NCBI GenBank assembly: GCA_963823435.1 | Contig: CAWGLN010000001.1 | Coordinates: 186,001-250,000, forward strand | Direction of reading: 5' to 3' | DNA length: 64,000 bases | Source: CAKZML01 sp963823435 | Lineage (GTDB): Bacteria; Pseudomonadota; Gammaproteobacteria; Steroidobacterales; BM003 | Shown: positions 44,939 through 54,316 of the stretch, in pieces | Layout: each line of letters begins with the position of its first letter | How positions within the stretch are numbered: position 1 is the first letter of the stretch | Notes under the pieces: generated by a model | Databases searched by the model: none | The model's input: the letters and a program-made list of their open reading frames with translations, nothing else | Told to the model about the DNA's origin: nothing | Program-made: the position numbers and the translations under genes

Positions 44939-45283
44939 CTAACTCCTGGCGCCAAATTCGTTGATATTGAGTATGAACTTCTCATTATCCGTCGCGATTA
45001 ATCCGACATCTCTTTTGTATTCGTACACGACTTTATCGACACTCAGCGAGGCATCCAGAATATTGACGATGTAGCCACTCTCGGCCAGGTCCACGATTGT
45101 GGTGCGCTTATCTGGCTTTTTTTCAAACATCGTGGTCTTTGGATTATAGACAAAAGCATAGCCATCCAGACGGCAGACAGCACCCTCGACGGCCATCACT
45201 TCACCCAGGAAGTGCCTACGGTTCGAGCCCTCGTAAAGTGCCCTGTACGTCAAGTGCACCTTGTTACCCTTTTCAATAATCAT
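44939..45283 (-). CDS. Conserved-looking 114-aa protein of unknown function
   Basis: Begins MIIEKGNKVHLTYRALYEGSN after an excellent Shine-Dalgarno sequence (GGGAGGTGATT, 5-6 nt before the ATG), so it is clearly translated. Mixed charge, no signal peptide and no membrane segment; predicted mostly beta strands (RRHFLGEVMAVEGAVCRLDGYAFVYN; TTIVDLAESGYIVNILD). The pattern suggests a small beta-barrel fold, but I do not recognise a family. An insertion element lies 90 bp upstream. Confidence 0.75.
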   Translation of the reverse strand: MIIEKGNKVHLTYRALYEGSNRRHFLGEVMAVEGAVCRLDGYAFVYNPKTTMFEKKPDKRTTIVDLAESGYIVNILDASLSVDKVVYEYKRDVGLIATDNEKFILNINEFGARS

Positions 45284-45374
45284 TCCGAATCACCTCCCTG
45301 GACTCTTTCCGCAACGAACTCTTTGGCACCGCGAAAACAGCCGCTGACTTTCCGCTGTCCGATCCATCGCCTAA

Positions 45375-45534
45375 GTAACCTGTGATTTATTCTGGGCGAA
45401 GCAGATTGTTAGCGAAAAGGTACAGTTTCAAGGCGCCAATCGCACGTAATAGTGGGACTATTGCGAAGATTGGCAACACAGAAGCTGGACTTTTTAGCTG
45501 CAAGACACGAGTTCATGAATAGATCAGAGGTTCC
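45375..45534 (+). mobile_element. MITE-like repeat, copy 4 with 4-bp target duplication
   Basis: 160 bp from GTAACCTGTGATTTATTC to GATCAGAGGTTCC, flanked on both sides by CTAA (45371-45374 and 45535-45538), a perfect YTAR-type target duplication. The interior has the family core and the hairpin AATAGT-GGG-ACTATT inside GCCAATC/GATTGGC. The right-hand CTAA, read on the minus strand as TTAG, contributes the TAG stop codon of the adjoining gene. Confidence 0.9.
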
Positions 45535-45873
45535 CTAAGAAAAAATCAGTAGCAGTACCGTACACACCGAGGCCGCCGAAATGGCCAGTGCTGCTATACA
45601 CAAGATCCATGTGCGCCGATGCCGCCGCTCGGCGAGCGATGCGCCTGTTTCCAGTACTTCAATCGTATTTCGTATCTGGGCGGCCAGTTCCTTGATGTGC
45701 GTGTCATTGGCCGAGGCAGCCACCTGCAGTTCGGAGACTTGTTGCTGAAGCAATATTGTCTGGTCCGCTATCGCATCCGGGGCTTTCTTGGTAAACACCG
45801 GCGAGGCAGCGGACACGATCGTTCCTACATGGGGAAGAACGGCCTTCAATGCAGGAATTAGCCAGGCAGGCAT
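45535..45873 (-). CDS. Small tail-anchored coiled-coil protein of unknown function
   Basis: 112 aa from ATG 45873 (GGACTC upstream; the frame is open to 45933). N-terminal MPAWLIPALKAVLPHVGTIVSAASPVFTKK, a central coiled-coil-like stretch (ILLQQQVSELQVAASANDTHIKELAAQIRNTIEVLE) and a C-terminal membrane helix (WILCIAALAISAASVCTVLLLIF). The organisation recalls small membrane-linked modulators, but no family is recognised. Its TAG stop is formed by the repeat element's target duplication. Confidence 0.65.
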   Translation of the reverse strand: MPAWLIPALKAVLPHVGTIVSAASPVFTKKAPDAIADQTILLQQQVSELQVAASANDTHIKELAAQIRNTIEVLETGASLAERRHRRTWILCIAALAISAASVCTVLLLIFS

Positions 45874-46008
45874 GCGAGAGTCCTTACGGTCCGGTTTGCT
45901 TCTTCGCCAGTATCTGGCGCGGGGCCCGAGCATGCAAGCGCCACTCCCGGGAGCGGCATGGTCGTCCCGCCAGGGACGCTGGGCGCCAGGCTACTGCTGG
46001 ATCGCGAG

Positions 46009-46168
46009 GGAGCCTCTGATTTGTTCCGGACAAAGTAGATTGTGAGCGAAAGGATTCAGATTCAAGGCGCCAATCGCACGGAATAGCCAGCTATTGCGAA
46101 GATTGGCAACGCAGAAGCTGGAGCCTTTAGCCGCAAGATACGAGTTCAGGAGCAGATCAGGGTGCTCC
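46009..46168 (+). mobile_element. MITE-like repeat, copy 5 (first of a tandem pair)
   Basis: 160 bp starting GGAGCCTCTGATTTGTTCC and ending GATCAGGGTGCTCC. Apart from the last few bases it is essentially identical to copy 6, which starts 3 bp later, so the pair forms a 162-bp direct repeat. Left flank CGAG is not a clean YTAR site. Confidence 0.9.
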
Positions 46169-46170
46169 AG

Positions 46171-46329
46171 GGAGCCTCTGATTTGTTCCGGACAAAGTAG
46201 ATTGTGAGCGAAAGGATTCAGATTCAAGGCGCCAATCGCACGGAATAGCCAGCTATTGCGAAGATTGGCAACGCAGAAGCTGGAGCCTTTAGCCGCAAGA
46301 TACGAGTTCAGGAGCAGATCAGAGGCTCC
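46171..46329 (+). mobile_element. MITE-like repeat, copy 6 (best-preserved ends)
   Basis: Terminal inverted repeats are perfect over 14 bp when one flanking base pair is included: AGGGAGCCTCTGAT at 46169-46182 or so and ATCAGAGGCTCCCT at the right. Right flank CTAG (46330-46333) is a YTAR site and contains, on the minus strand, the TAG stop codon of the globin gene; the left flank is CCAG. Internal hairpin GCCAATC...AATAG-CCAG-CTATT...GATTGGC. Non-coding. Confidence 0.92.
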
Positions 46330-46740
46330 CTAGTAATGCTTTGTCATATGGCGGATGACGTGACCGAGGATACTCCGCCATGCGCTTTCAACCTTCTCGC
46401 TCCATTGATCATCGTACTCGGCAGCCGTTTCTATCACCGCCGCCAGCCACTGATCGTAGTAGTGGGGCTCAATGTCGAGGTGGTGGCGATTATGGGTAAC
46501 GGCGCGCTCCTGTATTTCCTTTAGCGCGTAAGGATTGCCCTCGGTGGCCTCCGCTGCAAGTCGTAGTGAATGCAGCAATGCCTTGTTCTGGCGTCGGAAA
46601 TTTGTGTGTTTGAACTTGCTCCTAATCTGTTCAGAGGTCGACAAGAAGCGATTGTAGAAAGAAGGTATGAAATCCTCAGAGCGCTCACAGCGCCCCAGGC
46701 TTTCCAGAAACAGGCTTTTGGGTGTCGATTTATCCAACAT
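46330..46740 (-). CDS. Single-domain globin-like protein
   Basis: 136 aa from ATG 46740; the frame extends to a TTG at 46770. The pattern SLGRCERSEDFIPSFYNRFLSTSEQIRSKFKHTNFRRQNKALLHSL resembles the B to E helix region of bacterial globins, with the CD-loop Phe of KFKHTNF. HNRHHLDIEPHYYDQWLAAVIETAAEYD gives the F-helix region with a candidate proximal His, followed by a G/H-helix-like C-terminus WRSILGHVIRHM. Haem binding is inferred, not proven. Its TAG stop sits in the CTAG flank of the repeat element. Slightly lower GC than neighbours. Confidence 0.7.
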   Translation of the reverse strand: MLDKSTPKSLFLESLGRCERSEDFIPSFYNRFLSTSEQIRSKFKHTNFRRQNKALLHSLRLAAEATEGNPYALKEIQERAVTHNRHHLDIEPHYYDQWLAAVIETAAEYDDQWSEKVESAWRSILGHVIRHMTKHY

Positions 46741-46770
46741 TGGAACCGGCTCTATCAACTTGCTGGGCAA

Positions 46771-47069
46771 GATTTCGACAAATAGATAAAAATCAGCCGG
46801 TTACTGGATATCTGATCAGGACTGACAGCTTCAGGGCGAGACCTGTCCCGGAACACGATTGGCAGAAATCGGCTAGCATTTTCTCGTTCCAAATTATTAG
46901 AACGAGTCTTAATCTAACAGAAAACCTGTCAAACAGTACGCAATAATGGCGATGAAGCTGCGAAGCCGCTATCCGGGACAGTCAGTGCCCAGACAAGGTA
47001 GTCCCGCCTGTTGTGCCGATCCTGGTTCGCGTGACGCGGCAGGCGCCTCCTGAACCACCCGGCAGCAGC
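46771..47069. other. Intergenic stretch upstream of the globin gene
   Basis: About 300 bp, less GC-rich than average, between the globin start and the end of the DUF2892 gene. No recognisable gene, terminator or repeat. The globin promoter should be here; nothing convincing for FNR or NsrR was found by eye. Confidence 0.45.
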
Positions 47070-47279
47070 TTATTTCTTGTCGCGTTTCCGGGTAGAAATA
47101 CCGAAAGGCAAGTAGGCGGGGCACCAGCTAATAAAACTGGTAATCAGGAAAACCGCTGCAACGATACCCAGTACGATAGCGACAGTGCCGCTGATCATGT
47201 CCATCAGGTAAAGCATACCGATCGACACAGCCGCCATGATACGAATCAGCCGGTCGATCGTTCCCATGTTCGGTTTCAT
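47070..47279 (-). CDS. DUF2892 small membrane protein
   Basis: 69 aa from ATG 47279, with AGGTGAG about 4 nt upstream (a GTG at 47288 is also in frame). MKPNMGTIDRLIRIMAAVSIG...GTVAIVLGIVAAVFLITSFISWCPAYLPFGIST is the DUF2892 pattern: N-terminal NMGTIDR, two membrane helices and the WCPxYxPFGIST motif. Such domains occur alone or behind rhodanese domains (YgaP). Likely inner membrane; function unclear. Confidence 0.9.
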   Translation of the reverse strand: MKPNMGTIDRLIRIMAAVSIGMLYLMDMISGTVAIVLGIVAAVFLITSFISWCPAYLPFGISTRKRDKK

Positions 47280-47574
47280 AAGGCTCACCTCATTTTTTGC
47301 TGCACCTGCGGGTGCCCAATCCTGAGAAAAGTATAGTCACAAACCCTAAGCTATCACAGGCATTCGGCTTTTGGCTCTGCTATCTTCGTAGGGGGTTGGA
47401 GCCTCTGAATGGCGTTTTTGACTGGCTCGATTTAGCCGCCTGCGTCGCTGGTGCGCGGGCTGCCTGGTGCGTGCTGCCCAAGCACGACGGGCAGGACAAG
47501 GGCGTCACTAGAGATGCTGGCCGGACAGTTGTCACCGCAAGTGATGATTCTCCAGTCCAGAAGGGAGCATAACC

Positions 47575-48789
47575 ATGGAAACCTCTGAAAGGAATCTCAG
47601 TAGTAATTCACAAAATCCAGCAATGCCTGATGCGCGCGCTCGGCGACACGGGAATCACCCGCTGCAACGTTTTTCCTTGTGCTTTGTGCGGCTCTTGCAG
47701 GCATCCTGGGTTCGGAACCTTCTCCAGACGAAAGTGAAATCTTGAGTGGAATCTCCGGTGATATCGACGAAATCACGGCCTGGACAATCAACACAGGGGC
47801 AGCAATTTGCTGCCTCACCGGCGATTGGGCATGATGAAACCGTCTATGTGGAATCAGGAGCAACGCTTCATGCCTACAGTCCGGATGGCATCTCTGAAGT
47901 GGTCCTACAAGCAGTGACATCCGGTGACTCCGCGAGCACTTGCAGCACCCCGGCGGTCGCGTATGACGACACTATCTATTTTGAGGACGAGAATCGCAAC
48001 CTGGCGGCGATCAATCCCGACGGGTCACTGAAATGGTCGTACGATCTCGGTCCGAACTTTGAAATACGGGCTCCCGCGATTGCCAGAGACGGCACTGTCT
48101 ACATAACCAGCGAACACACCGGCACCCTGTTTGCGATTGATCCGGATAGCGGACAATTTGATTGGTCACGGGATCTTGGTGGCAATCGATTGACCACGCC
48201 AGTTGTCGCGTGTGACGGCTCTATCTATGTTGGATCTGAGGACGCCTTGCACGCTCTTGATTCAACCGGCCAGGTGACGTGGTCGTCCGCCGCGGGACAA
48301 ATCAGGACTCCTCCGGTGATTGGAAGTGATGGCACTATCTACGTTGGAACCGCAACGGGTGATCTCGAGTTGTTCAGTCCCGACGGCGAGGCCCTCGGGG
48401 GATATGGAATAAGTGAAACCAGAGAGGCCATTCGAACCCCGCCGGTAATAAAGGGAATTCAAGGGAACGACACAATATATTTGGGGAGCGGTGATAATTA
48501 TTACATTTTCAAGATGCAGCCGAGTGGGAACATAGACTACCAATATAGATCTGGCCGCCTATTAGCTTCGCCGGTTGTGACAGGTTTGGGCTGGGTATAC
48601 TTCTCTGCGGAGAGGGATGGTCAGACACGCCTTTTCAAAACCGAATCCTCAAACGGGCCTTTTGGCGCGTTAGCGGGTGGCTGGGCTGCTGCTCTGGCCT
48701 GGGACTCTTCTCCTGCTATGGGGAGGCACCTCTATGTGGGTGGCACAGACGGTTATCTTTTTGCGCTCAACCTGGGGCCTTCGATGTAG
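47575..48789 (+). pseudogene. Secreted PQQ-like beta-propeller protein, frame broken twice as sequenced
   Basis: A strong start exists at ATG 47575 (AAGGGAG 7 nt upstream; METSERNLSSNSQ). Frame 1 reaches a T5 run at about 47663. One more T joins it to FLVLCAALAGILGSEPSPDESE, a signal-like stretch, in frame 2. That runs to ITAWTINTG at about 47793, where removing one G from GGGG enters frame 3: QQFAASPAIGHDETVYVESG and on to 48789. About six to seven PQQ-type blades follow (SPAIGHDETVYV, TPAVAYDDTIYF, APAIARDGTVYI, TPVVACDGSIYV, TPPVIGSDGTIYV, SPAMGRHLYVGGTDGYLFAL). Downstream of the TAG the same frame goes on as GPWPTYQHNAQRTG, so it may once have been longer. Confidence 0.75.
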
Positions 48790-51214
48790 TTACCCGGCCC
48801 CTGGCCTACCTACCAGCACAATGCGCAACGTACAGGCAGCAAAAGACGGGAACAGTCCCTCGCAATGTAGTTGCCATACCCGGAAATGGAACAGCCACCA
48901 TTACCTGGGATGCGACAGGCACGATGGCTTACATCCTTTACTGGTCACTTACTCCTGGCGTCACCACATCGGACAATTTGATTGAGGTATACGACGACAC
49001 GATCGGGGCAAATTTACCCCAATTAACACACGTGCACGAAGGTCTTGAGAACGGTACGACCTACTATTACCGAGTACTGTCGTTTTTTGACCAGAGTATT
49101 TGTGGTCAGAGCGACTTGTCAGTTGAGGTCGAAGCAACACCGCAGGCGGCGGTGCGCCTCCGGGCCCGCCGGCCGCCGTTGCGGCTGTGGCAGAAGATCA
49201 AGCCGTCAGCATCAGTTGGAGTAGTGTTGTCGGGGCAACTTCCTACAATATCTACTGGTCTACCAGCCCCGGTGTCAGCACCTCCGACAACCCGATTCTC
49301 AATCAAACAAGTCCGCATACGCACAGCGGTCTCACCAACGGTACGACTTACTATTATGTGGTGACGGCGCTCAATCCCTATGGCCAAAGCATCGTTTCCA
49401 GTGAGGTAGAGGCGACACCGCAGGCAAGCGGTGCACCTCCTGATGCGCCAGCCACTGTCTCAGCCGTTGCGGGGGATCAGGAAGTCAGTGTCAGCTGGAG
49501 TTCGGTCGCAGGCGCAACCTCCTACAATATTTACTGGTCGACCAGTTCCGGGGTGACGACTTCCGATAATCAAATCCTCGATCGGGTGAGTCCCTATACG
49601 CACAGTGGTCTTACGAACGGCACGACCTACTACTATGTGGTGACCGCGCTTAACGCCTATGGCGAGAGCATGGTATCCAGTGAGGCGATGGCGACACCCC
49701 AGGCGATAGGAACGCCCCCGACGCCCCCGACCAATATCAGTGCTGTGGCAGGAAACGGTGAGATCACAATCAGCTGGTTTTCTTCCACGGGGGCGACATC
49801 CTACAACATCTACTGGGACACCCTGCCCGGCGTGACAAGCTCCGATTTCTCACTGACAGGTGTGACGAGTCCATACACTCACCCAGGAAGAACAAACGGG
49901 ACGACGTATTATTATGTGGTCACGGCAGTAAACACCTATGGAGAAAGCGGTGTGTCGGTTGAAGTCAGCGCGACTCCCTCTGCGTCCTGGGCGAAAACGT
50001 ATGGTGGTTCACTCATCGATACACCCAGGAGCATCAGGCAAACCCAGGATGATGGTTATATTGTCGCCGGAGATACCATGTCATTTGGGGCCGGTGATAG
50101 AGATGCCTGGATAATGAAGCTCAACACCGATGGCAGCGTGATGTGGGAGCGGACTTTTGGCGGTATCTGGAGTGATCGGGCTGACTCGGTTCAGCAAACC
50201 ACAGACGGTGGCTATATTGTCGGTGGTTACCACGGCGTCGAAGCCGATGCATGGGTGCTGAAGCTCAATTCAAATGGCACCACAGCATGGCAGAAGGCCT
50301 ACGACAATACTCTCACCAGTTATTCCAGCTCCATCCAACAAACCACAGATGACGGATTTATTGTTGGAGGATGGGTTGACTATATGGCCCTCGGGTCGAG
50401 GGAATACATGGCATTGAAGCTAGATTCTGAAGGAAATGTCGAGTGGCAGAAAGTTTACACCGACACAAGTACCGTGCTGTCTATTCAGCAAACATCGGAT
50501 GGTGGCTATATCGCATTGGGCAATGCCTCCCTCTCAGCCACCGATCCCTTTGCTGTTTGGCTGTTAAAACTGGATTCAGGTGGTTCCGTCAGTTGGCTGA
50601 AAACCTACACTACGGGCGTATACGATTACGCCTATGCCATACAGCAGACAACTGACGGCGGTTATGTCCTTGCAGGTCTTACACAGATGGGCGCAGGTGG
50701 CCAGGATGCCTGGGTATTGAAGCTGGCCTCAGACGGTGCTGCGGTATGGGCAAAGGCCATCGGCGGCACCGGGGACGACTTCCTCAGCTCAATACAGCAG
50801 ACCTCAGATGGCGGTTATATCGCCACAGGGATCACGGAATCATTCGGTACAACAGGCAGTGATGCCTGGGCGCTGAAGCTTGACTCGGCAGGGGCTGTCA
50901 CCTGGCAGAAGAAATATGCAGGGACGGCAACCGATGGCGGCACATCGATTCAGTCAACCTCTGACGGTGGCTACGTGGTTGCCGCGCACACCAACTCATC
51001 CGGTGCAGGAGGCCTGGACTACTGGATCTTGAAGCTGGATGAAAATGGCGCGCTCGGTTGCGGGCTCGATGGTGATACTACCGCTGTCGCATCAGATACT
51101 ACGATTCTTGTTGGAGATCAAACGACCTCAGAGACTGTTCTCACCCCTACCGTGATCAATACAACGCTTACCGGGGTGGGTTCGTCGGCAATCGTCGGTA
51201 ATCAGTGCCACTAA
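48790..51214 (+). pseudogene. Secreted protein with four fibronectin-III domains and a seven-repeat beta-propeller, 5' end broken
   Basis: The first Fn3-like domain is readable from about 48846 (TGTVPRNVVAIPGNGTATITW...GLENGTTYYYRVLSFF). A one-base deletion near 49146-49152 shifts into the frame that then stays open to 51214. Three more Fn3 domains follow (about 49190-49425, 49440-49705, 49725-49980), each with YNIYWSTSPGV- and GLTNGTTYYYVVTALN-like motifs and linkers ATPQA. Then seven repeats of about 50 residues with SIQQTTDGGYIVGG and DAWVLKLDSDG-like motifs, one per propeller blade, and a Thr/Val-rich C-terminus. No start codon with a ribosome site was found, so it is probably the 3' part of the gene beginning at 47575. 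Likely extracellular or surface protein. Confidence 0.75.
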
Positions 51215-51272
51215 AGTAATCTGTCCTTACTGGTCGGCAGTGTCTAAGTGGTAGCTTTCTTTTTCAGGAAAC

Positions 51273-51294
51273 GGGCCGGACATTTGTCCGGCCC
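51273..51294. terminator. GC-rich stem-loop between convergent genes
   Basis: GGGCCGGAC (51273-51281) pairs perfectly with GTCCGGCCC (51286-51294) around a 4-nt loop. It sits between the ends of the Fn3/propeller locus and the convergent M14 gene. The T-tract is weak on both strands, so terminator function is probable but not certain. Confidence 0.55.
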
Positions 51295-51326
51295 GGTGTT
51301 GCCTGGACCGATGTGATTATCAGATA

Positions 51327-54101
51327 TTAATGACCGGTATCCGGCAAGGCGTTCCAGTTTATGATCGCGTTCCAGACCAGGCGAAAATCGCCGCGGTTCA
51401 TATCCCGATGAATACCGTTGAAGTTGTAGCTCACGATGTGACCACGTCCGGTCGGCGTATCGAGGATCGCCGGGCGACCTGCAAGCTCGCTCTCTCCCCG
51501 CATGCCACCACTGACCACCATGTCGCCGTCGCCGCCCCAGCTCATCACGATATGGCGTTCGTCCCTGGGACCGGAAAGACAGGATGTGCAATATGCCATG
51601 GTCAGCCAGCGCCTGGGTGTGTCGTACACCGGGAGATTGGTGCGAAATACCGCTGTCTCCTTGCCGTAACCATAGGATATGGGATGTCCGGGCTGATTGA
51701 AGGTGGCACGTAGTTCGGCGCCCGGTGTAAACACCTTGCTCACGTCGGCCAGGGGGACGCTGCGTACCAGGCCACCCTCAAGCGCCAGGGTCGTGCCCTT
51801 ACCCAGGGTCAACAACACGCCACCTGCCTCGACAAATTCCTGGAGTTTGGCGAGACCCGTGTAGCCCGGGCCACCCGTGATGTCGTCCGAGGCCACCGGC
51901 TTGCCCAGGCTGGGGAACTCCGGCGAACTGCGAAACGGGACAGGGCCTTCTGTCGCGGCAATTCCATGAATCTGTCCGGCAAGCTCCAGTCGTGAAAATG
52001 GCCCATAGACAATGACGTCCACCTTGTCGTTCAGCGCACCGGCCCGCAGGTCTTCGTCCCGCAAGTAGGTATAGGGAATATCCTGACGATCAAAAATATA
52101 GCGTATCCAGCCCATCATGTCGGTGTCGGCCCAGGGCACCCACAAGCCGATTCGTGGCAACTTCGCTTCATGGCTGGCCACCTCAGGGCTTTTGCCGGTG
52201 GACTGGAAATCCAGCGCCAACTCGGCGCTCAGGCCTTTAATGGCCCGGTCGAGATCCGCCCGCCGTCCGTCGGACGCCGAGATAATCCATGACCCCGGCG
52301 GATAGTCCACTTTTCCGATGGCGAAGGATTGCTCCGCCACGTCCACCCTGAAAGCCTCCAGGCGAAAGCGCGCAGCAAGCAGCGATTCCTGACCCTGCTC
52401 CCGTAGCAGGTAGACAGGGCCATCCACCACGCACGGTCCCACTGGCACGTCACATCTGCCGCCAGCAACTTGCCGGGCGCTGTCTTGATACGTGCATCCT
52501 CGATACGAACGCTGTTACGTCAAAACCCACCGGGTAGGCCCAGGACACATCGTCATAGGGCAACGCCTCGTAATCGGCTGGAAAGCCCTGGGGTTCCAGC
52601 ACGTCCAGGGCGTAGTTCCGGTAGGGCTGATCCAGCTTTACGATGTAATCACCCTGGTGAAAGTTCCCCTCATCGAGCGACAGGTCAGCGGCAAGGACTC
52701 CCACCTCGATCCGCTGGTCTCGTAGCCGATTTATCATCTGCGCCACACGCAGACGATCGGGTTGATTGGCAGGAATCACGTAGGCATAGGGCGCAAGCTC
52801 GACACCCTTGCGCCAGGAGTTATAGCCGGTCTGGTAAAAGTCCCGCAGCATCTCCTTCGGCGTGCCTGGCTGACCAATCCAGGATGGCCAGGGCGCCGGT
52901 TTGCTGGTAATTCACGTTATCGCGCATGGACCAGCGAAAGATCGGCTCCGGCGGCCAGGGCCGGTACCACTCGCGGGTCAGGCTGTCGTCGTCGGCATGC
53001 CGGGTGACCGTCTCGGCTGTGGCGTTACCAAAGGTTTCGTAACCACGCCCGATGGCGTTGTGATTGATGGCCACCGAGTCGAGATAATGGTGGCCGAATC
53101 CGTCACCGAAGTTCCAGGTCCACACGCCGGGCATACCCATGGCGTTCATGGTGGTCATTTCGTGGAAGCTCATTTCCAGCCAGCGCGAGGTCACGATCGG
53201 GATCCATATGCGGGTTGTAGGGGCCGGTGCCGTTCCAGCTAAGCATCAGCGAGATCGCCTCGTGCAGGTCGTGCACCACCACCGGGTGATAGTCGAAAAA
53301 CATCTTGCTCACCGCCCGGGTCGCAGCAAAGTTTTTCTGGTGCGCATCCCGGTTGATGTCGACAAAGGCATAATGGCTCCAGTACGGCGGGCTCTGACGT
53401 GGCAGCGCATCAAAATCGGTCTTGCCCTTCAGGTACAGGTAGAACCAGTCGGTCACCTTGTCCGCGCCCGTCCGGCTCCGATACAGGGTTGACCAGCACC
53501 AGCACGTTCTCGCGTATGGCCTTGATCATCGGCTGCTCTGAAACCGCCAGCCTGTACACCAGTTCCATGCACATCTCACCGCTACCGGTCTCGTCCGCGT
53601 GCAGGTTGCAGTTGAAGTAGTAGGCCGGGCGGGCCGTGGCGATAATCTTCTCCGCCATGTCCGGACTGGTTTGACGCGGATCGGCCAGGGCGGCGGAAGC
53701 GGCCTTGAGCTTGTCGAGATCGCGAATACCCGGCTCATCGGCAATCGCCACCAGCACGATATCCCTGCCCTCCTCCGACACCCCCAGCGTCTCCACATGC
53801 ACTCTTGGAGAACTCGCGGCCAACTCGCGTACGTAGTCGACGATACGGGCCGAGATGGGTCAGTTCACCCGCCGCGCCGACCACGTGCCCAAGGAATCGG
53901 GTCGGAGACGGAACCGCTGTCCGATGCCGGCACATAGGCCACCCAGGGGCTCAGGAAGCGCGGCTCACTGGTAAACTCCGCGATAGCCTCGACCGAGCCT
54001 GCCTCGGCGGTGTCGGGCGAGAAATCGACCGCACGTTCCTGCGAATAGACCGGGTTGGAGGCGGTGGTCAGGACAAGCAGCAGCCAGGCGTAACGATTCA
54101 T
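51327..54101 (-). pseudogene. M14 family zinc carboxypeptidase with signal peptide, frame broken at least seven times as sequenced
   Basis: From ATG 54101 (AGAGG upstream): signal peptide MNRYAWLLLVLTTASNPVYSQE, FLSPWVAYVP, then by frame changes PTRFLGHVVGAAGELTH, ARIVDYVRELAASSPRVHVETLGVSEEGRDIVLVAI, the zinc site NCNLHADETGSGEM (HxxE), NPVSEPDGR, DKVTDWFYLYLKGKTD, FVDINRDAHQKNF, SRWLEMSFHEMTTMNAMGMPGVWTWNFGDGFG, NVNYQQTGALAIL, EMLRDFYQTGYNSW and a long C-terminal part 51327-52448 that is intact. About 920 residues if repaired. Breaks lie near 53905, 53850, 53475, 53195, 52890, 52505 and 52450. Either a decayed periplasmic peptidase gene or a region of poor base calling. Confidence 0.78.
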
Positions 54102-54204
54102 AAGCAACCTCTTTCGAGTATCGGGCCAATGAGAGAACACCCACATGGTCTCACAGGCCAATCACCGACAACACCGGCAACATCAGCCGGTCCAACCCGG
54201 GCAC

Positions 54205-54232
54205 AAAAAAGGGCGGCCCGTCCGGGCCACCC
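54205..54232 (-). terminator. Rho-independent terminator of the nfeD-stomatin operon
   Basis: On the minus strand GGGTGGCCC pairs with GGGCCGCCC (one mismatch, 4-nt loop, 54211-54232), followed by six T residues (A-tract 54205-54210). It lies about 85 bp beyond the stomatin-family stop and upstream of the M14 gene. Confidence 0.85.
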
Positions 54233-54316
54233 TTTCTATCTATAACGCTGCCTGATTCCCCCGGTCGTGTCGCGGGGGTCCTTGCGGCTAGCGGACCGGC
54301 CTGTAATCAGCCATTT

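Noticed and set aside
47397..47409. Isolated GGAGCCTCTGAAT resembling the end of the repeat element
   Set aside because: Only about 11 bases match and no second end or core follows within 200 bp; probably chance or a very old remnant.
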